Shown here: in pieces, positions 57,060-64,000 of the stretch | Position numbering within the stretch: the first letter of the stretch is position 1 | Layout: the number at the start of each line of letters is the position of its first letter | Assembly (NCBI GenBank): GCA_023548195.1 | Contig: JAJHZJ010000418.1 | Location: 1,520,417 to 1,584,416, forward strand | Reading direction: 5' to 3' | Source of the DNA: Bettongia penicillata ogilbyi | Taxonomy: Eukaryota; Chordata; Mammalia; Diprotodontia; Potoroidae | Length of the DNA stretch: 64,000 nt | Program-made: the position numbers and the translations under genes | Notes under the pieces: model-generated | What the model saw: the letters and a program-made list of their open reading frames with translations, nothing else | Told to the model about the DNA's origin: nothing | Database searches by the model: none

Positions 57060-57640
57060 ACTAGCCTTTTTAATGACAGGCTGTCATCAGATGCCACCCT
57101 TCTCCTGCCTGGTGCTGCCATACCCCTTTTTCTGAAACTAACCCTTCATATCTGGAATCTTTTATTTCTGGAATCTCATAGACTGGAAACTTCCAGTTTC
57201 CTGGAAAAAAAATGGTAGGCACCTCCCTACCTTTAGCTTTGGGGATGAGGCCAAACAGGCCCAAGCAGGACTCTGACCCTCTCTATAAAACACCTGGCCT
57301 GGCCCTCCTGAACTGTCCTGACACATGGAGCAGAGACAAACCCAGTAATTCAACCCATTGAACTGGTGATAATGGACTGCTAAATCCTGGGAACAGCTTC
57401 TTACGAGACCATTGTGGACTCACTCCTCCTTAGAAGATCATTGAGTCAAGACTCTGTGGCATAATCCCTGATTTTATCCCTTCCTTGCCTATCCTCATCC
57501 CATTTTAAAGGTGTTGATCCTAGTCCCAGTGAAGGGTTGGCGGGCTATTCTTATTAGGTCAACTTCTGAGCCTGTTCAGGGGAGGGTAAGGAGATGCTGT
57601 CACATTACTCTTGTACTCTCTGGGAATGGGGGCATAAGGT
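57060..57640. other. GC-richer unassigned block with a TATA-like motif
   Basis: tataaaacacctgg at about 57285 is followed by C/T-rich text and 'gaccattgtggactcactcc'. Composition differs from the flanks. Could be an old LTR/leader or a promoter-like patch; no ends or duplication identified. Confidence 0.3.
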
Positions 57641-57644
57641 GTCA

Positions 57645-58600
57645 AGTGGCTTTCCTTTAAAATTGCCAAAAAAAAAAGGTCTATTGTTTTCAGTTTAACT
57701 GCCATCATCTGGCTCCTGTTGCAGTGAATGAGTCCAATAACTTTTTGCTAGACGTATCTTGACATCCACCAGACTAACAGGGTCTGTCTTCAAAACAATG
57801 ACAAATGAATAAGTGGCCTTTACTGATGATGTCACTGGGTAACTATGAGAAAAGAGTATATGTTGGTAAAAGGCTAACAACTGGTTTTCCAAAAAGAAAA
57901 TGTGCACACAATATACTTTTATATTATTTTCTCTAATACTTTCTTACATTTAGACAAACAGGAAAAAAATGAATCAAACTCCGATTTGTAGCATTCGCTG
58001 ATCTCTGAGGTATAAATGCTCACATCAAAAATTTAACAGTTGGTATTCCAGGAGCTGACTCTAGCATACCCCTGTCGGAAAGTGAAGGTAAGCTAAGAAG
58101 AGTTTCCATAGGCTTGCAGAGTCAAATGGAGTGTTTTATTAAATTGTATAAGCAATAGCTTATTTCTCACAAAGAAAATTCTCATGAAAAGTTGTAGAAT
58201 TAGATAGATTATAAAAGATTATAAAGAAAAAAAGTCAAATACTGTAGCAAAATATTTTACAAACATTACTGAATTTTAATTAAATGATTTATTACAAGTG
58301 GATGAAGAAAACATTTCAAAACATTATCTGTATTAAAGACTTTGTGTGACATTGTTATCCGGAAGAAAACCAGCTTTAAAATGGCATCATCAAAAGCAAC
58401 ATATGCAACTGACTAGGCTAGTGACAGGAATACTTGAATCACTTGCACATCTCATGGAGAGAACAAGGTACCACAGGTAGATTTAATTTCATTTAGTTTA
58501 TTAATACCATCCTAACATACGACTATGTTGAAAATGTGGAAATGCAACTGAACTGTACAGAAAGCAACCTTAATCATGTACCATGAGTGCTATGATTTTT
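57645..58600. other. No recognisable feature
   Basis: AT-rich; small old-repeat phrases near 57960-58080 could not be named. Confidence 0.4.
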
Positions 58601-58604
58601 TTTT

Positions 58605-59913
58605 AACTGGTAACTTTTTTTATTAAGGAAAATTAGTTTATTAATTATACATATAAAAATAAATCTCCAGGAGCAACAAGAGATCAGATTCAGCCAGTAC
58701 TCAGTAAGTGTGACATACTAGCACTGTTTGGGCAGCATACTATACAGGTTTCCCACTCTCACTTGCCTCTCATCTGTGTAGGTCAGACCACTCGGCCTCT
58801 GATAGGGAACCAGTGTAAAGAGCTTCTCAAAAACTGGCTATCAGCAAGCTGAGAAACTCTTTTTCTCTATGGCTTTATAACCAGTCACTTATTCTGTAAC
58901 TTTAGGGTTCCAGAAACTGTGTAAGTGATCAGAGCACTCAAGGCAAAACTCAGCAAGAGGTGAGTGAGGAAGGCAAAAGCAGAGTTGTGTGGTTGGGGAC
59001 TGTGAAATCTCAAAGGAGAACAGAAAGGAAAGTGAAGGGTACAGCAGACCCTTAAAGGAATGGGACTTAATGTGGTAGTAGCTTTGCAATAGTTGGGAGT
59101 AATGAAAAAAAATAGTGAAGAACTGACCACAGAAAAAGAGACACAGGCATGTTTAGAGAAATGGACAATCAGCTGAAAGAGAAAGACAGTATAATAATAA
59201 TACAGTAAACCCAAAGAACAAGAAAAAGGAAGAAAAGTGAAATGGAGCTTTCCTCATGATTTTTAGATAAAAGATTTTTTTTCAGAAGACAGAAGAGAAA
59301 ACCCAAAGTATGTTAAAATGCATAAATTAAGCAAAATAGTGAATTTTTTTAAAGAAGGGGAACCGAAATATATATTTATCCCATGTTTTCCTTCTCCCCA
59401 AAGAAAGATTTTATTTCATGGAGTGTTCATTTCACTAAACATCCTCATATAGAATTTGACATCTCTGGAAAAGTAGGAGAAGTTGGCTGATTAGTGTTGT
59501 CTACATGAGTTGGGAGAAGATGGGGAGAAGTGTGTCTCCTGAGAAAAGAAACATGAGGAGGGGAGAGAGGGGAGATGACTTCTATGTCATGCCCAGTCTA
59601 TGGCCTGGACTGACATCTTAAATGTTCAATTTGACCACGGGAAACAAGAGTGCAGACATTCTGTGCTTGCCTGGCATAGAGAATATTACCAAAAACAATC
59701 AAATGATTACGCAAAATGCCTGATGCTCACTGTGTTACTGAAGATGAGAAAGAAAACAGTCATCTGGAGAACAAAATTTGGGTATAGAGAGCAGGATGAA
59801 GAGGAAGAGGAGGAGGAAGATGATGACGATGAGGAGGATGAAGATCCACACACAAATGGCTCTGGTTTATATGGTCTTTCAACTTCTGGAGGTAATGCTG
59901 TCATGCCTTGAAT
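58605..59913 (-). CDS. Candidate last exon and 3'UTR of a minus-strand host gene
   Basis: On the minus strand a fair acceptor (tttgtttgatttcag) ends at 59914. The exon would begin at 59913 in phase 0 and read through GMTALPPEVERPYKPEP, then a run of 17 serines written with mixed TCN codons, then 26 more residues to a stop at 59707-59709. Downstream are about 1.1 kb without repeats and two AATAAA signals (58642-58637 and 58624-58619), a normal 3'UTR layout. The phase matches the donor of the candidate exon at 63155. The protein was not recognised. The serine run could instead be read as Glu/Asp on the plus strand. The hydrophobic last 26 residues look unlike a conserved C-terminus, so the exon may in fact splice onward before the repeat. 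Confidence 0.35.
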
Positions 59914-59989
59914 CTGAAATCAAACAAATAAAAATGAACAAATATGATTAATGGTCATATTTTTTTTCAAAATGCAAGATTCTAATCAA

Positions 59990-60105
59990 ACCCCTTCAAT
60001 TTACTGATGAAGAAATTAAGAGCCAGGGCAGTTAAACTACTTACTCCAAGGGAATAGTAGATGAGTTTGAACCCAGATCCAAGGACTTTAAAATCAAAGG
60101 TTTTT
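59990..60105 (-). repeat. MIR-type fragment
   Basis: 'tttactgatgaagaaattaa', 'gagtttgaacccagatccaa'. Confidence 0.65.
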
Positions 60106-60424
60106 TTTTCCCCATTGTTATGGGCTGGCTAGTGACTGGCTGGCAGACAGCAACCAAACTTGATAATCAGGGAGATAAAAAATCAAGAGAAATACCAAGA
60201 AGAGTGTTAACTATAACTTTGGATAACCATAGATGTCAACTCCAGTCTTAGAATTTCGTCACTCCTTGTTTCCACTTTCTTCATCAAGTTCAAAGTTGGG
60301 AGATAAAAGATTGTCCCATATGATATGGGGAATTAAAGTTTTTAACCAATCAGAAAATGAATTTTTAGCATTAACTCTGCCTAAGATACTAGCAGTCCTC
60401 TGTCTCTACCCTAAAGTTGTTAAG

Positions 60425-60512
60425 TGGTTTGACTCTCCTTGCCTCCATTTGGGATTTTCATGGCAAAGATAGTGGAGCGACTTGCCATTCCTTCTCTAGC
60501 TCATTTTACACT
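60425..60512 (-). repeat. SINE tail fragment, antisense
   Basis: 'ttgggattttcatggcaaag', 'gagcgacttgccattcct' and 'ctagctcattttaca'. Confidence 0.7.
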
Positions 60513-60514
60513 CA

Positions 60515-60895
60515 AGTAGTTTGGGAAATAAGTGGGAAAGAGAACATTTACATACAACAATAGTTAATGTTATAAGAGATTAGATTTTAAGAAATATATG
60601 CTAGATAGAGACAAGCGCCATAGTTGCCCAAAAAGGAGTTGGCAGTTTTAAGCTTAATATTAAAAAAAGAAAACAGCAGCAATGACTTATTGATTAAAGC
60701 AGTTCCCAAATGCAATGGGCTACTTGGGAGGCATCAAGTTAATCATGACTGAGATGATCAAGTAGAGGCTGAGTAACTATTTTTTGAAGATAATATGATG
60801 GAATTCATGCTCTAGATAGCGGGAGAACTAATTGACCCCTGAAGATCTTTCCAGCTTTAATATACATAAATTTATAAAATTCTATTATTTATAAT
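60515..60895. other. No recognisable feature
   Basis: Nothing seen; lies in the putative intron of the minus-strand gene. Confidence 0.4.
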
Positions 60896-60899
60896 GAAA

Positions 60900-61375
60900 G
60901 TCAAGCTTGAAGGGGGTGGGGAAGAATGGTGAAAAGGAAGGGTAGGATTGAGGTAAGTGGAGAAGAAGAGGGCATTCCAGGCAAGTGAACAGCATGAGTA
61001 TAAGTAAAGGTGATATTTCAGGTGGCATCTTCGGTGGATAATAAATGAACAAGTTTGGCGTTAGTGTAGAGTTTGGATACAGCAGGCAATAAGACAACAG
61101 AGACAGGTGGAAGTCAGATTATGTGAAACTTAATTACCAGGTTCAGGAGTGTTGTCTTTAGATAATAGGGAGTTACTGAAGGTTGTGTAAAACAATATTT
61201 TTAGAAAGAGTAATCTAATGATTTTGTACAGTATGGAATGATGAAGGGAGAGCCTACAGGAAAGGACAACAATCAGAAAGTTATTATAATTATCTAGGTA
61301 AAGGAGAAAAAGTGACCTATTCAAAATAATTTTATAATCCATAAAACAGCTAGGAATTATACTATCGGTTAACAT
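60900..61375 (-). repeat. L2-type LINE fragment
   Basis: 'gagggcattccaggcaagtg', 'agacaggtggaagtcaga' and 'ataatagggagttactgaag' in the order of the other purine-rich L2 blocks. Confidence 0.6.
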
Positions 61376-61404
61376 TCAAGGTTTGCATAAATTGTCATTG
61401 CTCT

Positions 61405-61588
61405 TATTGTGCCCATTTGGTATTTCCTTAGTACTAGAATGGTTTGTCATTACGTTTGCCAGCTAATTGACAGATGAGGGAAGTGTGGTATACAGAGATA
61501 AGTGACTTGCCCCAGGTCACACATCTAGTAACTGTGGCTAGATCTGTTCCCAGGAGTCTGTCCACTGTGCCACCTAACTGCCCCTTTC
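61405..61588 (-). repeat. SINE, antisense
   Basis: 'ctagaatggtttgtcattac', 'gacagatgagggaagtgtgg', 'gtgacttgccccaggtcaca' and 'tgtgccacctaactgcccc'. Confidence 0.85.
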
Positions 61589-61589
61589 A

Positions 61590-62440
61590 TAAGTACATTT
61601 GCAAAACATTCTTTGCAAAAACAAGGAAGATGCTTCTTGGAGAATATTGGAGAGATATTCATTGCTCATGGTTGAGCTGCGGCAATGAAAGAGATAATAC
61701 TATCTAAATAAATGTAAAGATTTAGTACTATGTAAATCAACCTGCCAAAGGGCACTAAATAAAATAATTAAAATTTTATTTATAAGGATAAAAGTTCAAA
61801 AATATGAAAGGAAATACTAAAAGCAGAAATGAAGGGAACCTAGCATTACCAGTTTAGACTATTTCATTAATCAGTAATTACCAAAACTATTTTTATCCTG
61901 CGCTTTAAAAAATAAAACGGTAGATAAATGGAAGAGATTATATTAACAAGACCAAGAAGCAATTAAATATAATAAACCCAGAGACTGATAAAGTAAAATA
62001 TACAAACCACTTAGAAAAGAGTATCTTATCTTCTGGAATGGGTAGGAAAGTAGAAAGCAATTTGGCAGATATTAGTTTTAGACCAGTATCTTACACTGTG
62101 TGCCAAAACAAGTTAAAAATCGTTATATCTTTAATCTAAACGGTTACATCACTTAAAAAACAACTAGGTTAATGGTAAAAGTGAAGTGTCACTTTTATCT
62201 ATTGTTTGGAGAATTCATAACCAGAGTGTAAAAGAGAAATTATTGACTGGGAAAAAACTTTCACACAAAATATTCCTGTTAAATGTCTGATATCAAAGAT
62301 ACATAAGGAATTGATGCAAATATCTGTCATTCCCATTAAACAAGCAGACAAAAGATACAAATGGTTTCCAAAAGAAGAAATATAAATGAAAAAGGAATTT
62401 ATCAAGAATCTTACCATTTGTTTCTGAATTTACATTCATT
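61590..62440. other. AT-rich; possible old L1 debris
   Basis: 'aagatacataaggaattgatgcaaatat'-type text near 62295-62330 and A-rich runs suggest decayed L1 3' sequence. No open frame of note. Confidence 0.35.
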
Positions 62441-62444
62441 CAGT

Positions 62445-62640
62445 ATGACGTAGCGAAAGAGCACTAGATTTAGAGTCAGATGACTTGGGTACAACTCTGG
62501 GCTCCATATTTATTGTCTATTTTAACTTGTCAGTTTTCTCACCTTTACAGTAAGTATGGTCCATTACTTAGGTGACAGGGCAGTTGTCAGAAAAGTACTT
62601 TGTAAATGTTAAAGTGCTATATAAGAGTCAGTCATTATTG
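62445..62640 (+). repeat. MIR element
   Basis: 'gagcactagatttagagtca', 'gatgacttgggtacaact' and 'cagttttctcacctttacag', then 'gttaaagtgctatataagag'. Nearly full length. Confidence 0.85.
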
Positions 62641-62824
62641 AATCAACGGAGATTTGGTGATCATTTTCATGTGTTGGGAGGGAGGAGGATTCATTTCTGA
62701 CTTAGACTTTGCATTTAGGTAAGTAGTAAAATGAAAATACCACTGACAAAAATAGAGAAATCAGGAAGGATTCTTTCTGGTAGACAATAATAATGAATGT
62801 TTCTTAACAGCAGTTAGCCAATCA

Positions 62825-62945
62825 ATAAGCATTTATTAAATGCTTACTATGTGCCAAGCTTATTGATTAAGAGATGGGAGATACAAAATTGGTAAAAGAC
62901 AGTCTCTGCCCTCAAGGAGTTTATAATCTAATGGATTAACATGCT
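62825..62945 (+). repeat. L2/MIR-type block
   Basis: 'agcatttattaaatgcttac', 'tatgtgccaagcttattgat' and 'ccctcaaggagtttataatc'. Confidence 0.75.
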
Positions 62946-63154
62946 ACTTTTAAATTGATCCTGGGACCTCTACTTCCCAGGAGGAAATTAGAGACTTTGG
63001 AGTAGAGTTCAAAGGAGAGATCAGCATTTGGAAATGTTTCTTTATCACTGACCACCCCTTTTCCCCAATAAACTAATATGATTACTCCTCATTAGACACT
63101 TCGTTTGTAAATACTTTGCTTATGCTTCACTTAGTAAAATAGGGAAAGGCTTAC

Positions 63155-63323
63155 CGACCACTCTGCATTGTCTGTCTTGGAACATCTCACATTCACAGGT
63201 AGTCCAAGAACAAGTTTATTGAAGGAGATGCCATCTTTTTTGGACCATTTAAACTTGTTCATTGCATCCATAAAAGATAGGTTTTTATATTGCTTAGGAC
63301 TCTTAATAATGAAAGGCCAAGTC
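63155..63323 (-). CDS. Candidate internal coding exon of a minus-strand host gene
   Basis: A 169-bp stretch on the minus strand is bounded by an acceptor (tgtcttttaaatccag, AG at 63325-63324) and a donor (tcg|gtaagc, GT at 63154-63153). It is open throughout: one base plus 56 codons, entering in phase 2 and leaving in phase 0. The product is mixed, not low-complexity (for example FIIKSPKQYKNLSFMDAMNK and KLVLGLPVNVRCSKTDNAEW). No repeat signature covers it. I do not recognise the protein. The phase agrees with the candidate exon starting at 59913, giving an intron of about 3.2 kb. Upstream exons would lie beyond 64000. A shorter plus-strand frame overlaps it and is treated as its shadow. Confidence 0.45.
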
Positions 63324-63344
63324 CTGGATTTAAAAGACACACAA

Positions 63345-64000
63345 ATTAGCCACGTTTAGAACAAAACAATAAATATTGCCCTTAAGCAAGGCTCATATTA
63401 ATTTCTCAACTGTTGGAAAAAGAAATAAAATAAAAATAAAAAATAAAACCCTGATCAGGTTTCTGGACCTGGAATCAGACGGCCTGTGAACAAACAGAAA
63501 TCTCAACAGAAAACAAATATGGACAAACAGAAAAAAAAAATGAACAAAATTTTGGGTCATTCTTCAGAAAGGCATATTCTCTAAAGGACTTTTGCCCTTC
63601 CCTTGTTTCCTTCTTTTAATAGCAAATCATCTTCCCTAAAATTCTATTCTGATGCCTCATGACAAATAGCATCTAGGGGAGCCTTGCTTCTCAAAAGTCA
63701 CATTGGAAGATTCCAAGCTCTTTTGGTTTCTACTAAACAGAAAAAGCTTTGAGGGCAGGTCTAATGATGAAATTCATGTCTACTGTGCAAGGACCCTGCC
63801 CCCCCCTCCACCCAACGAAGCTTGGAGATGGTCACAATGAGAAGGACTCTTACTCTCCTGATTGGTAACTATCTCATTGGTATTACTATTTCAGGAATGG
63901 CCATCATGCTTCACCTCACTCATGCTTCAGACCACTCTCCTAGCTTCTTTTCTTCACCAGCCTTATTGGTCACTTGAGGATGGCACTCATCTCCCAAGTT
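63345..64000. other. No recognisable feature
   Basis: A-rich patch at 63418-63450; otherwise unassigned, possibly intron of the minus-strand gene. Confidence 0.4.

Noticed and set aside
59600..59911. Plus-strand reading ending in an acidic Glu/Asp run, a stop and AATAAA, as a retrocopy or last exon
   Set aside because: No good acceptor upstream, the N-terminal part has no protein-like pattern, and the minus-strand reading fits splice and phase signals better. Not fully excluded.
1..64000. CRISPR-like arrays of regularly spaced direct repeats
   Set aside because: None seen; all short repeats are microsatellites, and the genome is clearly vertebrate.

Overview
The window reads as intergenic (or large-intron) DNA of a marsupial nuclear genome. 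It is AT-rich, has no dense coding regions, and carries the repeat mix typical of marsupials: tRNA-headed SINEs whose tail resembles RTE/BovB, many MIR and L2 copies, L1 3' ends, one clear BovB/RTE fragment, hAT-type DNA transposons and LTR elements. The species cannot be fixed from the sequence alone.

The main element is a complete-looking endogenous retrovirus at 4959-11228, inserted into the tail of a SINE. It has two 566-bp LTRs with no difference seen between them, a 6-bp target duplication (aagagg), a lysine-tRNA-type primer site with one extra base, and a polypurine tract. Between these lie a short open Gag-like frame, about 1.3 kb with no recognisable retroviral coding, and broken, internally deleted pol and env of betaretrovirus-like type. 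A recent insertion with a wrecked interior points to a non-autonomous element copied by another virus's proteins.

12-30 kb is old SINE/MIR/L2 debris plus two opposite copies of an hAT-like element (26512-27132 and 27763-27960). At 30683-31139 a solo LTR (457 bp, 6-bp duplication cactat) sits inside an antisense L1 3' end. L1 3' ends in sense orientation follow to about 34 kb.

At 35225-35658 and 36968-37401 lies a gapless 434-bp inverted repeat with only 7 mismatches by eye, around a 1.3-kb spacer. The spacer holds an L2 3' end split by a SINE that has a 13-bp target duplication.

38-58 kb is again MIR, L2, BovB, hAT and microsatellites. At the right end there is weak but coherent evidence for a host gene on the minus strand. 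A 169-bp candidate exon (63323-63155) ends in phase 0, and a candidate last exon begins at 59913, also in phase 0, with a long 3'UTR-like stretch and AATAAA signals near 58620-58642. Its product was not recognised. Elsewhere no host coding gene, structural RNA gene or CRISPR array was seen.
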